DNA of 51,928 nucleotides, taken from Planctomycetaceae bacterium (GTDB lineage: Bacteria; Planctomycetota; Planctomycetia; Pirellulales; Thermoguttaceae). The translations under genes and the position numbers were made by a program. The stretch lies in assembly GCA_012719125.1 (NCBI GenBank), contig JAAYAY010000054.1, positions 1 to 51,928 of the forward strand. The letters are read 5' to 3'. This document shows positions 43,090 to 51,928 of this stretch, piece after piece (within the stretch, counting starts at the first letter, position 1; each line of letters opens with the position of its first letter). The notes below the pieces were generated by a model. The model saw only the letters and a list, made by a program, of their open reading frames with translations, was not told the origin of the DNA and did not search any database.

Positions 43090-44667
43090 ATGACGAAAAC
43101 ATCCACCTGCCCGATCTGCCAGAATCCCGTCGCCCTGGTCGAAGCCCCGGAGGCGTCGCTGGTTGAATGCCCTCATTGCCGGCAACAATTTGAATTGGTG
43201 GAAGCCCTCGATTTCGTCGCCGAGTCGGACGAGGAGGACACTCCTCCCGAGGTGACCCTTGTCGAACTCCGCGAAATCGCAGAAACGGTTGACGAGCCGG
43301 AGTCCGTGGCCGATGGCGAGACGCCAGAGTCTGAAGACCTTCCGGACTGGGAACCGGCGGAAGAACAACCGGCGGAAGAACCGTCGGACGAAGAAGAACC
43401 GGAGATGCCGGCTGTCGAGCAGGAAGCTCCCGCGGAAACGCCAGTCCAGGTCCGGTGCCCGTGCTGTCGCGAATCCTTCGCACTTCAGGATCTGTTGCTG
43501 GCCGAGACGGACAGCCCCATCGGCCCCGAGGCCGCCGCAGCGATCCTCTCAGACGGCTCCGTCCGGGAGTCGGAAGGCGAATCGGACCGATTCCAGTTCA
43601 ATTTCGCTGCCGCCTCGGCCGCCACCGTCGACCATTCCGAGTTCCGCTTGGCGTCGGTGGAAGAACGTCCCTCGGCGTCGCCTTCCGCCTTCGAATTCGC
43701 CGCGGCCGCCGGAACATCTCCGGATCGAGCCGAAGAGGCGGAAGCCGCACGAACTCGCCGCCGTCGTCGCGAACGCAACGTGATGAAGGATCTTGTCGGG
43801 GCCGTTCTCGGTGGAGCCGCCGGCCTGTTGATCACCTACTACCTGCTCAATCTCATTGGCGGCCCCCGATTCGACATGTTCAAATTCTACCTGCCGGGCG
43901 TGAAACACACCGCCGTCCATAGGCCGGCCTGGCTCGGGGGACCGCCCGAGGAAGAACCGTTCGATTCAGGAATCGACGATGCAATTGGAGAGGGGCAGGA
44001 AACGCCTGCGCCGGCCCCGAAAGAACCGAAACCGAACGACGACAATGATCAGGTGGCCACGGGAGCCGCCCAACCGGCCAAAACGCCGGAGGATCAGACG
44101 ACGGAGGAAAAAGGCCTGCCGGCCGACTATGTCGGACTGATCTCTCCCCCACAGGTTACCTCAGAGCAACTGGGTCAGGCGCTCCGCGAAGTGGATCGTC
44201 TCGCGAAGGCCGGCCCCCTCACGGAAGAAGCTTATGAGGCCTGGTGCCGCGTAGCCGAAGCGGCCACATTTCTCGATCATAGCGGCGCGGATCTCCAAAC
44301 CAGGAACCGCCTGGAGGTCATGCGCGGCCTGCTGAAAGAGATCCCCAAGGCCGACGTCGTGAAGATCGGGCAGTTTGCCACCCGCCGCACCCTCGACCCC
44401 AGCCGACCCAATCACGGCGTCCTTCTGGCCGGCATCGCCCACAAGCCAAACACCGAGAAGGCCAAGGGCTACATGACGGGCCTCCAGGTGGCCGGGACTG
44501 GAGCCCAGGTGGTCATCGCCAGCGACCACAAACTGCCGATCCAGCCCGACGACCGCATCCTCCTCCTCGGCTACCTGGTCGATGAGCCGAAATCCGCCAC
44601 GCAAGGGCTCGACACCGAACTCCCCCAAATCGCGTGGGTTCAGACAGTGATGAAGTTTGAGCAGTAG
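43090..44667 (+). CDS. zinc-ribbon, single-pass membrane protein of unknown function
   Basis: 525 residues from ATG 43090 (GGAG close upstream). Zinc ribbon with C7-x2-C10 and C27-x2-C30 (CPICQNPV, VECPHC), a long acidic Glu/Pro-rich part, a third CxxC-type pair (VRCPCCRESF at about 123-128), then one transmembrane helix (DLVGAVLGGAAGLLITYYLLNLIGG). The C-terminal exported domain (about 345-525) has no family match. The same ribbon-plus-TM design is seen in the second ExbD of this window. The TAG stop lies at the edge of a repeat array. Confidence 0.8.
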   Translation: MTKTSTCPICQNPVALVEAPEASLVECPHCRQQFELVEALDFVAESDEEDTPPEVTLVELREIAETVDEPESVADGETPESEDLPDWEPAEEQPAEEPSDEEEPEMPAVEQEAPAETPVQVRCPCCRESFALQDLLLAETDSPIGPEAAAAILSDGSVRESEGESDRFQFNFAAASAATVDHSEFRLASVEERPSASPSAFEFAAAAGTSPDRAEEAEAARTRRRRRERNVMKDLVGAVLGGAAGLLITYYLLNLIGGPRFDMFKFYLPGVKHTAVHRPAWLGGPPEEEPFDSGIDDAIGEGQETPAPAPKEPKPNDDNDQVATGAAQPAKTPEDQTTEEKGLPADYVGLISPPQVTSEQLGQALREVDRLAKAGPLTEEAYEAWCRVAEAATFLDHSGADLQTRNRLEVMRGLLKEIPKADVVKIGQFATRRTLDPSRPNHGVLLAGIAHKPNTEKAKGYMTGLQVAGTGAQVVIASDHKLPIQPDDRILLLGYLVDEPKSATQGLDTELPQIAWVQTVMKFEQ

Positions 44668-44746
44668 CCCGACGCGTAAGCGAGGCGCCCATAACCCGAC
44701 GCGTAAGCGAGGAGGATAGCATCTTGCCTCGCTTACGCGTCGGGTT
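44666..44746. repeat. second 27-bp-period repeat array with inverted copy
   Basis: GCCCGACGCGTAAGCGAGG-type units begin at 44666 and 44693 (27 bp apart), with an inverted unit at 44727-44746. It follows the stop of the previous gene at once and may act as a terminator-like hairpin. Confidence 0.9.
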
Positions 44747-44858
44747 AGGATCGACACCCAGCCCCCCCCCCCCGAAAGACGTGCTTTCACAGCGTCTTCG
44801 GTCACACGTCCACTATCTTCCCGAAGCGGCTCTTTCGCCTCTTGATCTTTCCAAAAAG

Positions 44859-44888
44859 TTGAAGTAGAATTTTGTCGATAGTGAGAAT
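44859..44888 (+). promoter_or_regulatory. promoter of feoA-feoB
   Basis: TTGAAG (44859-44864), 18 bp, GAGAAT (44883-44888). The -10 region lies inside the Fur box, so Fur binding would block it. Confidence 0.5.
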
Positions 44889-44896
44889 GATTCTCA
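44882..44896 (+). promoter_or_regulatory. Fur box
   Basis: TGAGAATGATTCTCA is a perfect 7-1-7 inverted repeat and very near the Fur consensus (TGATAAT-A-ATTATCA). It is about 140 bp upstream of feoA, consistent with iron repression of the ferrous iron genes. Confidence 0.85.
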
Positions 44897-45033
44897 TTTG
44901 TAATGCCGTCCCCCCTGTCCCAGGCCGGGAGCGACAAGCCAACAATGCCCCCTCGCTGTAGCCCTACGCACACCTGTCGGTGCCGTGGCCTCAATAACCT
45001 GTGCGCCGCAAGACGCACCCCAAGGATTCGCAG

Positions 45034-45276
45034 ATGGTCGACGCCGTGATTCCTCTCGCCTTACTCCCCAAGGGCAGACGCGCCTGCGTCAGTCGCATTT
45101 CCGGACAAGCCGATCATGTCCACCGGCTGGAGGAATTCGGCCTTCGCGGCGGCGCCCGAATCGAGATGTTTCGCCCCGGAAATCCCTGCATCATCCGCAT
45201 GGCCGGCAACAAGGTTTGCCTTCGCTCCGACGACCTCCTGCAAGTCATGGTGCGTCTGACCGACACCGATTCCTAG
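45034..45276 (+). CDS. feoA: FeoA ferrous iron transport accessory protein
   Basis: 80 residues from ATG 45034 (AAGGA 7 nt upstream). One FeoA/SH3-like domain: IPLALLPKGRRACVSRISGQADHVHRLEEFGLRGGARIEMFRPGNPCIIRMAGNKVCLRSDDLLQVMV. It assists FeoB on the cytoplasmic face. feoB follows 114 bp downstream and the Fur box precedes it. Confidence 0.9.
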   Translation: MVDAVIPLALLPKGRRACVSRISGQADHVHRLEEFGLRGGARIEMFRPGNPCIIRMAGNKVCLRSDDLLQVMVRLTDTDS

Positions 45277-45390
45277 CTGGATACGACCTCTCCGGGAATC
45301 GTGCTGAAATCTCCTTACGTTATGAGTTGACGCCACGGCGCCGAGTCCTTTCGCTCCAGGCGCGGCAGGGCCACCTTCGTCGGCATCCCA

Positions 45391-47622
45391 ATGACTGCCT
45401 CGACCGAGCGCGATTTGACCACGGTTGCTTTGATCGGCAACCCGAATACAGGCAAATCCACCCTCTTCGGCGCTCTGGTCGGCGTCCGGCAACGGGTGGG
45501 CAACTATCCCGGCGTCACCGTCGAGCGCCGTAGCGGCCACATGGAATTCGCCGGCCGCAAGATCGAAATGATCGACCTGCCGGGCCTCTACAGCTTGGCG
45601 CCCCGCAGCCGCGACGAGATGGTAGCCGTCGACGTCTTACTCGGCCGCCTCGATCAGCAAACGTCCGTCGATCTGGTCGTCTGCGTCCTCGATGCCTCAA
45701 ACCTCCGCAGAAACCTCTACCTCCTCAGCCAGGTCCTCGAGTTGGGCATGCCCACGGTCGTCGCCGTCAACATGCTCGACGTGGCGGAAGGCCGCGGCGT
45801 CAAGATCGACTGGAAAGAACTCGAAAACCGCCTCGGCGTTCCGGTCATCCCCACCCAGGCTGTCCGTCATGTGGGAATCGCCGATCTGAAGGCGGCCATC
45901 CATCGAACGGCCGATCTTCGCCCAACTTCCCGCACCGGACCCTTGCCCGCCGCCTTCCACCAGGAGGTCGAACAACTCGGCGCGTGGTTTGAATCGGAAC
46001 AGAAAAAGCCCGGCCGGCGACCCATCGCCCGCTACCTCGTCGAAAGACTCATCCTCGACGCCAACGGCTACCTGGCCGGCGAATTGTTCGGTAGCGACGC
46101 CCAGGAGATCCGCACTCGCCTGGAAGAATCTCGCCAAAGGCTGTTGGCTGCGGGATATCGGATCCCGGGCGTCGAAACCGACGCGCGCTATGCCTGGGTC
46201 CAGGAGGTCCTCGACGGCGTCGTCAGCGAACCTGCAGCGGGTTACCCGGTGACCTGGAGCGATCGGCTCGACCATGTCCTCACCCACCGAGTCTGGGGCT
46301 CCTCCATCTTCGCCGCCGTGATGGTCCTGCTGTTCCAGGCGGTCTTCGCCGGCGCCGTCCCTTTTATGGACCTGATCGACACGGCCTTCGCCTCGCTGGG
46401 CCAGTGGGTCGAAACCCTCATGGCCCCGGGCGCCCTGCGGAGCCTCCTCGTCGACGGCGTGATCGCCGGCGTGGGCGGCGTGATCATCTTCCTGCCCCAG
46501 ATCCTCATCCTGTTCTTGTTCATCGGCATCCTGGAAGACTGCGGCTACATGGCTCGGGCCGCCTACCTGATGGACAAGTTCATGTCGCGCGTGGGCCTCA
46601 GCGGCAAATCGTTCATTCCCATGATCTCGTCGTTCGCCTGCGCCATTCCCGGAATCATGGCCACCCGCGTCATCGAAAACGACCGCGATCGCCTCACCAC
46701 GATCCTGGTCGCGCCCCTCATGACCTGCTCGGCCCGGCTCCCCGTCTACGCCCTCCTCATCGCCGCCTTCGTCCCCGCCCGGCCGGTGCTCGGCGTACTG
46801 GGCCTGCGCGGCCTGACGCTGTTCGCCCTCTACGCCCTGGGAATCGGCACGGCCGTCGTCGTCGTCCTGCTACTCAAGCGGACCCTCCTCCGCGGCGCTA
46901 CTCCGCCCTTCGTCATCGAACTACCCAGCTACAAATGGCCCTCCCTGCCTACCGTGCTCCACCGGGTCGTCGAACGGGGCTGGCTCTTCCTCCGCTGCGC
47001 CGGCACCATGATCCTGGCCGTTTCGATCGTCGTCTGGGCCGCCCTCTACTTTCCCCACAACGCCGCCTCCGTCGATGCCCAGCCGCATCTCGTACAACTC
47101 AGGGTGGAACTCGGGCAAACCGATCCCGGCAGCGATCAGTATGCAGACCTCGAGGCCCGCTACGAACACGAGCGCTCCGGCGAGTTCCAGCGCCAAAGCT
47201 ACCTGGGCCGGGCAGGCCACGCCATCGAACCGGTGTTCCGCCCCTTGGGCTGGGATTGGCGAATCAGTTGTGCCGTGCTCGCCTCCTTCCCCGCTCGCGA
47301 GATCGTGGTCGCCACCCTGGGAGTCATCTTCAATCTGGGCGACGACGTCGACGCCGAATCCGCCGAAGGAGCTGCAACGTTCGGCGAGGAACTCCACGCC
47401 GCCACTTGGGACCACTCGGGCGAAAAGCTGTTCACACTCCCCGTGGCACTCTCGATCCTCGTCTTCTTCGCCCTTTGCGCCCAGTGCGCCGCCACCCTCG
47501 CCGTGATTCGCCGCGAAACCAATAGCTGGCGATGGCCCTTGTTTACCTTTAGCTACATGACGATACTGGCCTACGTGGGCGCCCTGATCACCTATCAAGT
47601 CGGCACCTGGCTCGCCGGCTGA
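45391..47622 (+). CDS. feoB: FeoB ferrous iron transporter
   Basis: 743 residues. N-terminal G domain: G1 GNPNTGKST (about 17-25), G3 DLPGLYSL, G4 VVAVNMLD-type segment. GDI-like spacer, then membrane domain with two Gate motifs ([34 protein letters not shown] and [25 protein letters not shown]). It imports Fe2+ across the inner membrane. Standard length. 14 bp before the next gene, so co-transcription is likely. Confidence 0.95.
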   Translation: MTASTERDLTTVALIGNPNTGKSTLFGALVGVRQRVGNYPGVTVERRSGHMEFAGRKIEMIDLPGLYSLAPRSRDEMVAVDVLLGRLDQQTSVDLVVCVLDASNLRRNLYLLSQVLELGMPTVVAVNMLDVAEGRGVKIDWKELENRLGVPVIPTQAVRHVGIADLKAAIHRTADLRPTSRTGPLPAAFHQEVEQLGAWFESEQKKPGRRPIARYLVERLILDANGYLAGELFGSDAQEIRTRLEESRQRLLAAGYRIPGVETDARYAWVQEVLDGVVSEPAAGYPVTWSDRLDHVLTHRVWGSSIFAAVMVLLFQAVFAGAVPFMDLIDTAFASLGQWVETLMAPGALRSLLVDGVIAGVGGVIIFLPQILILFLFIGILEDCGYMARAAYLMDKFMSRVGLSGKSFIPMISSFACAIPGIMATRVIENDRDRLTTILVAPLMTCSARLPVYALLIAAFVPARPVLGVLGLRGLTLFALYALGIGTAVVVVLLLKRTLLRGATPPFVIELPSYKWPSLPTVLHRVVERGWLFLRCAGTMILAVSIVVWAALYFPHNAASVDAQPHLVQLRVELGQTDPGSDQYADLEARYEHERSGEFQRQSYLGRAGHAIEPVFRPLGWDWRISCAVLASFPAREIVVATLGVIFNLGDDVDAESAEGAATFGEELHAATWDHSGEKLFTLPVALSILVFFALCAQCAATLAVIRRETNSWRWPLFTFSYMTILAYVGALITYQVGTWLAG

Positions 47623-47635
47623 GGAGCGAGAAACC

Positions 47636-50600
47636 GTGAACGATTGGCAAGACATCGCCGCCGTCGGCCTGGTCGCCGCCGCCGTCGCCTACCTCACCCG
47701 CGTCCTATGGCGCCGCCTCCGCAAACGAGGCAATGCCTGCTGCAGCGCCACCTGTCCCCGCTGCCCCGCGGGAGCCCCCAGCAAAAACTCGCAGGACTTC
47801 CTGCGCCTGCCGGTTCTGGCTTTCCTTGTCCTATCGCTGTGCCACTCTCCCGCATGCGCCCAGCAACTCTCGCTCGAATCGGGTTGGGAGAATCCGCCAA
47901 TCGAAGCTCGAACCCGCTGCTTCTGGTGGTGGCTCAACGGCAATGTGACCAAACAGGTGATCACCCGCGATCTCGAAGAAATGCGAGCCAAGGGAATGGG
48001 CGGCGGGCTGCTCATCGACGCCGACGGTTCCGGCCAGCGCGGCAACGAGATGGTGCCCGCCGGCCCCATGTTCGGCTCCGAACCCTGGCGCGAACTCATG
48101 GTCCACGCCGTCCACGAAGCCGACCGCCTGGGGCTCGAACTGTGCCTGGCGATCCAGAGCGGCTGGAATCTCGGCGGCCCCGACATCACCCCCGACGAAA
48201 TGGCCAAGCAGGTTACCTGGTCGGAATTGACCGTCAGTTCTCCGGGCCCGCTGCCGCAGCCCCTTCTCCAGCCGGCAAGCCGATTCGACTACTACCGCGA
48301 CGTCGCCGTACTGGCTATCCGCGAGAAGGACTCGAACAAGGGCGAAGCCGAACCAACCTTCGCGCTCTCGTGCAGCGGCGAGCAGGAGAGCAGGTCCGTG
48401 TCGCTGGCAGTCGACGGCGACGACTCGACCTACTGGGTGTCGCAAGGCGGAAAGCCGGGCGAGGGACCCGGCAAGACCCATCGCGAGTGGATCGCGGCCA
48501 ACTTTGACCGCCCCGCGGGCGTGGCCGGATTCCGCCTCTTGGGACGCGAGAACTACGGACCGAAGCGCTGTCGGTTGCTCGCCTTGCTGGACGGCGGAAC
48601 CTTCCAGCCGGTGACCGAAGACCTCGACGTCGTCAACGGCAAACCCCTGGAGGTGAAGTTCGAGGCAGTCCGGTCCACCCAGTTCCGCCTCGAAGTGATC
48701 GATGCCTACGACGCCCGGTTTCCCGAAACGCCGCGCAACGTTCAGATCTGCGAGTTCGCCCTGCTCGACCCCGGCGGACGCGCCCACAAACCGAAACTGG
48801 CGGCCAGCTCGATCCGCGACCTGAAAGCCAAATCGATGTTCCACGAGTTGGGCGGCTCCGCACCCGACTGCCGCCCTTTGCTGTTCGACATCCCGGCCAC
48901 GCCCGGTGAAGAAGACGCGGCCTTGGCCGACGTGGTCAATCTGACCGATCGCCTGGGGGCCGACGGCACGCTCGATTGGAGCGTCCCTGACGGCACCTGG
49001 ACGATTCTGCGATTCGGCTACACACCCACCAACTCGCAGGTATCGACCTCCAGCGGCCAGTGGCAGGGCTCCGTCCTCGACTACATGAGCGAGGCCGTGT
49101 TCCGCGCCTATTGGGACCGCCACGTCCGCCCCATGCTCCAGCTCGTCCGGCCCCATTGCGGCAAAACCCTGAAATACCTCGAAACCGACAGTTGGGAATG
49201 CGGCGGCATGAACTGGTCGCCCGGCTTCGAAAACGACTTCCAGGAATACCTCGGATACGATCCGCTGCCGTGGCTCCCCGTGCTGGCAGGCAAGATCATC
49301 GCCAGCCGCGAGGCCAGCAACGCCTTCCTGTCCGATTTTCGCAAGGCGATCGCACACTCCGTGGCCGAACATCACTATCGCGTCTTCGGCGAACTTGCGG
49401 CCGAGTTCGATCTGGGCATTATGCCCGAATCGGCCGGCCCCCACGCCGGCCCTCTCGACGGTCTGAAGAACTACGGCCGCGGCGACCTGGCCATGAGCGA
49501 ATTCTGGCGTCCCTCGCCGCACCGGCCTCTGCCGGAGAACCGCTTCTTCGTCAAGCAGGCCGCCTCGGCCGCTCACACCTACGGCATCAAGCTCATCGGG
49601 GCCGAAGGCTTCACCTCGATCGGCCCCCACTGGCAGGATTCGTTCTGGCAACACCTCAAACCCAGCTTCGACCACGAAGTCTGCGATGGACTGAATCTCA
49701 CCTTCATCCATACCTTCACCTGCTCGCCTGCCGAGATGGGCCTACCCGGCCAGGAGTACTTCGCCGGTACCCACTTCAACCCCAACTGCACCTGGTGGCC
49801 CGTGGCCGGGGCCTTCATCGGCTACCTGAATCGCTGCCAGTGGATGGCACAGCAGGGCCGGTTCGTGGCTGACGTGGCCTACTACTACGGTGACCACGTG
49901 CCCAACATCGCCCGGCGAAAGGCCGACGATCCGGCCGGCGTGCTCCCCGGCTACGACTACGACGTCCTGAGCGAAGAGATCCTCCTTCGGCTCCAGTTCC
50001 GCGACGGCGCCCTCGAGCTGCCCACCGGCATGCGTTATCGGGTCCTGGCACTCCCCGACCATCGCGTGTTGTCGCTTGCCGCCCTCCGCAAGGTTCATGA
50101 GTTCGTCGGCGCCGGCGCGACCGTCGTCGGCCCCAAGCCCGACCGCGCCGTCAGCCTGGTCGGCGGCCAGAAGGCGATCGCGGAGTTCACGGAGCTTGCC
50201 AGCGCCACCTGGGACACAACCCGCCCCCGGCACGCCGTCGAAGGCGTCGCCCCGTCCGAGGTTCTCCGCAGCCAGGGTATTGAAGCCGACTTCACCCACA
50301 GCGGCGGCGAGGCCGCACAGATCGAGTGGATTCACTATGCGATTCCCGGCGGCGACGTCTACTTCGTCGCCCAGCAAACCGAGCAGCCGATCAGCGTCGA
50401 CTGCTCCTTCCGCATCGCGGGCCGGCAACCCGAACTGTGGAACCCGATGGACGGTTCTCGGCATACGGCCGTGGCCTTCACGCAGCGACAGGGACGCACC
50501 ATCGTTCCCATCGATTTCGCGCCGAACGGTTCGGTCTTCGTCGTGTTTCGGAAAGAGATTCCCACCGATCGCCAAGGGACGGCAGAATCGAATTCCCCGG

Positions 50601-51115
50601 CCTTGGGCAGTTCCAGGAAAATCGTCGGACCGTGGACGGTCAAATTCGATCCGAAATGGGGTGGGCCCGAGTCGATCCTGTTCAACGAACTCACCGACTG
50701 GACGGAACATTCGGACCCAGACGTCAAGCACTATTCAGGCATCGCCACCTATTCCAACGGGTTCATATTGCCCGACGGACTGATCGCCCCGGGCGACCGG
50801 CGGATCTGCCTCGACCTGGGCAACGTGCTGGAAATGGCCGAAGTGCGAATCAACGATAAGCCGGTCGGCACCGTCTGGGCCCCGCCGTTCCGCCTCGACA
50901 TAACCGACGCCCTCCGCCCCGGCAAGAACCAACTGGAGATCCGCGTCGCCAACCAATGGGCCAATCGCGTCATCGGCGATCTCCGCCTGCCGCCCGAAGA
51001 GCGGCGCACCAAGACCAACATCACAGCGCTCAAGGCCGAGACGCCCTTGCTGCCGTCGGGCCTGCTCGGACCGGTCACGTTCTATCCGGTGACCAACCTG
51101 CCGCTAACCGATTGA
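47636..51115 (+). CDS. FeoB-associated Cys-rich segment fused to GH106-like glycoside hydrolase
   Basis: 1159 residues from GTG 47636 (GAGGAG upstream). Residues 1-45: one membrane helix then [12 protein letters not shown] (Cys 35, 36, 40, 43), like the small FeoB-associated Cys-rich proteins that normally follow feoB. Residues 55-75: a second hydrophobic, signal-like segment ([20 protein letters not shown]). The rest is GH106-like: [45 protein letters not shown]-like [41 protein letters not shown]106 enzymes include alpha-L-rhamnosidases. There is no ATG, GTG or TTG between the two parts, so the single long frame is real in this sequence. Two gene products or a CTG start are alternatives. 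Confidence 0.85.
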   Translation: MNDWQDIAAVGLVAAAVAYLTRVLWRRLRKRGNACCSATCPRCPAGAPSKNSQDFLRLPVLAFLVLSLCHSPACAQQLSLESGWENPPIEARTRCFWWWLNGNVTKQVITRDLEEMRAKGMGGGLLIDADGSGQRGNEMVPAGPMFGSEPWRELMVHAVHEADRLGLELCLAIQSGWNLGGPDITPDEMAKQVTWSELTVSSPGPLPQPLLQPASRFDYYRDVAVLAIREKDSNKGEAEPTFALSCSGEQESRSVSLAVDGDDSTYWVSQGGKPGEGPGKTHREWIAANFDRPAGVAGFRLLGRENYGPKRCRLLALLDGGTFQPVTEDLDVVNGKPLEVKFEAVRSTQFRLEVIDAYDARFPETPRNVQICEFALLDPGGRAHKPKLAASSIRDLKAKSMFHELGGSAPDCRPLLFDIPATPGEEDAALADVVNLTDRLGADGTLDWSVPDGTWTILRFGYTPTNSQVSTSSGQWQGSVLDYMSEAVFRAYWDRHVRPMLQLVRPHCGKTLKYLETDSWECGGMNWSPGFENDFQEYLGYDPLPWLPVLAGKIIASREASNAFLSDFRKAIAHSVAEHHYRVFGELAAEFDLGIMPESAGPHAGPLDGLKNYGRGDLAMSEFWRPSPHRPLPENRFFVKQAASAAHTYGIKLIGAEGFTSIGPHWQDSFWQHLKPSFDHEVCDGLNLTFIHTFTCSPAEMGLPGQEYFAGTHFNPNCTWWPVAGAFIGYLNRCQWMAQQGRFVADVAYYYGDHVPNIARRKADDPAGVLPGYDYDVLSEEILLRLQFRDGALELPTGMRYRVLALPDHRVLSLAALRKVHEFVGAGATVVGPKPDRAVSLVGGQKAIAEFTELASATWDTTRPRHAVEGVAPSEVLRSQGIEADFTHSGGEAAQIEWIHYAIPGGDVYFVAQQTEQPISVDCSFRIAGRQPELWNPMDGSRHTAVAFTQRQGRTIVPIDFAPNGSVFVVFRKEIPTDRQGTAESNSPALGSSRKIVGPWTVKFDPKWGGPESILFNELTDWTEHSDPDVKHYSGIATYSNGFILPDGLIAPGDRRICLDLGNVLEMAEVRINDKPVGTVWAPPFRLDITDALRPGKNQLEIRVANQWANRVIGDLRLPPEERRTKTNITALKAETPLLPSGLLGPVTFYPVTNLPLTD

Positions 51116-51140
51116 CACCCCAACCCGGAGATCGAAAGCC

Positions 51141-51872
51141 ATGAAGAAAAACCGAATCGCGTTCGCATGCAGTGCAGCCCTGTTGTTCGTCAGTCTTTCG
51201 CAGGCTCGCGGCGAAGATCCTCCCCAATGGAAAGATCTCTTCAACGGTAAGGACCTTACCGGCTGGGCCAATGTCAACACGGACGAAGACACCTGGTCGG
51301 TCCGCGACGGCCTCCTCGTCTGTACCGGGCACCCGATCGGCGTCATGCGCAGCGAGAAGCAATACGAAAACTTCCTCCTCCACATCGAATGGCGGCACAT
51401 GGAGGCCGGCGGCAACTCCGGCGTGTTTGGCTGGAGCGCCGGCTCGGTACCGGAAGGGCGCAACCTGCCGACCGGGCTCGAAGTGCAGATGCTCGAGCTC
51501 GACTGGGTCAACCAGCATCCTATGAAAGACGGCTCCAAGCCGCCCATCGCCTATGTCCACGGCGAACTCTTCGGCGCCGGCGGCATGACCACCGTTCCCG
51601 ACAACCCGCGAGGCACCCGCAGCAAGTCGATCGAAAACCGCTGCAAGGGCAAGGGCGAGTGGAACGTCTACGACGTGGTCTTCGTCGACGGCGTCGTCAA
51701 GCTGGCCGTCAACGGCAAATTCGTCAACGGCGTCAGCCAGGCCTCGGTCAAGAAAGGCTATCTCTGCCTCGAATCCGAAGGCGCCGAGATCCACTTCCGC
51801 AATATCCGCATCCTCGAACTGCCCCCGGGCGTCACGAGCGAAGAGCAAACGGCCCCCGTGGTGGGCGACTAA
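51141..51872 (+). CDS. exported 3-keto-disaccharide hydrolase (DUF1080) family protein
   Basis: 243 residues from ATG 51141, GGAG upstream. Signal peptide ([20 protein letters not shown]). The domain shows [65 protein letters not shown] and [22 protein letters not shown]. This lectin-like beta-sandwich is common in planctomycete exported sugar-degrading sets. It lies 25 bp after the GH106-like gene, so a shared glycan role is likely. Confidence 0.92.
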   Translation: MKKNRIAFACSAALLFVSLSQARGEDPPQWKDLFNGKDLTGWANVNTDEDTWSVRDGLLVCTGHPIGVMRSEKQYENFLLHIEWRHMEAGGNSGVFGWSAGSVPEGRNLPTGLEVQMLELDWVNQHPMKDGSKPPIAYVHGELFGAGGMTTVPDNPRGTRSKSIENRCKGKGEWNVYDVVFVDGVVKLAVNGKFVNGVSQASVKKGYLCLESEGAEIHFRNIRILELPPGVTSEEQTAPVVGD

Positions 51873-51881
51873 CAAAATGCC

Positions 51882-51928
51882 AACCCGACGCCTAAGCGAG
51901 GACAGAAGCCAACCCGACGCGTGAGCGA
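51882..51928. repeat. third GACGCGTAAGCGAGG repeat site (cut by window end)
   Basis: Units AACCCGACGCCTAAGCGAGG at 51882 and AACCCGACGCGTGAGCGA from 51911, 29 bp apart, the second truncated at the edge. Same family as 42856-42990 and 44666-44746. Confidence 0.85.

Overview
The window looks like a GC-rich chromosome segment from a planctomycete, probably Pirellulales-like. Several features point there: a DUF1580-type helix-turn-helix gene, a DUF1080 (3-keto-disaccharide hydrolase) protein, a GH106-type glycoside hydrolase, a Tat-exported Gfo/Idh/MocA oxidoreductase, a Ser/Thr kinase with DLG in place of DFG, zinc-ribbon membrane proteins, and many intergenic repeats carrying GACGCGTAAGCGAGG. 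The assignment rests on family recognition only; there is no rRNA in the window.

Layout. 1-5619: the tail of a Pro/Lys/Ala-rich protein, an MT-A70 methyltransferase, a Tat-exported Gfo/Idh/MocA oxidoreductase, a PiT-type phosphate transporter (minus strand) and a secreted ThuA-like protein. 5660-9973 (minus): a housekeeping run tpiA-secG-yicC-gmk-rpoZ-coaC-coaB, with the CoaBC activities on two separate genes. 10461-11782: a zinc-ribbon/membrane/TPR protein followed by a probably frameshifted small membrane gene. 11921-21355: a 9.4-kb integrated element in the 3' end of tRNA-Phe(GAA), bounded by 45-bp direct repeats. It encodes a tyrosine integrase, a DUF1580 protein, a primase-helicase, a small coupled protein, an HNH nuclease, a P27-type small terminase, an AlpA-like protein, an HK97-type major capsid protein, an XRE repressor and a DUF3102-ParB protein. 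No large terminase, portal, protease, tail or lysis gene is visible, so it looks like a phage satellite with its own capsid.

22081-32390 (plus): a tightly packed run of seven genes with an ExbB/TolQ channel, two ExbD/TolR proteins (one with a cytoplasmic zinc ribbon), a single-pass anchor protein, a giant single-pass TPR/PQQ-propeller protein, a TPR plus family-5 solute-binding protein without permease genes, and another exported protein. A Ser/Thr kinase lies convergent to it. I read this run as a proton-motive-force-driven envelope machine of unknown job.

34267-42705: a secreted Gly/Ser- and His/Pro/Gly-repeat protein, a P2-type cation ATPase, an exported glutamine-amidotransferase-like protein, a cysteine desulfurase with a BshB1/LmbE-type deacetylase, and a small lipoprotein. 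43090-51872 (plus): a zinc-ribbon membrane protein, then feoA-feoB behind a near-perfect Fur box, then an ORF that fuses a FeoB-associated Cys-rich membrane segment to a GH106-like hydrolase, and finally a DUF1080 hydrolase. Intergenic DNA is rich in palindromes and dispersed repeats: a ~76-bp family, 27-bp-period arrays, and 26- and 34-bp-armed hairpins.
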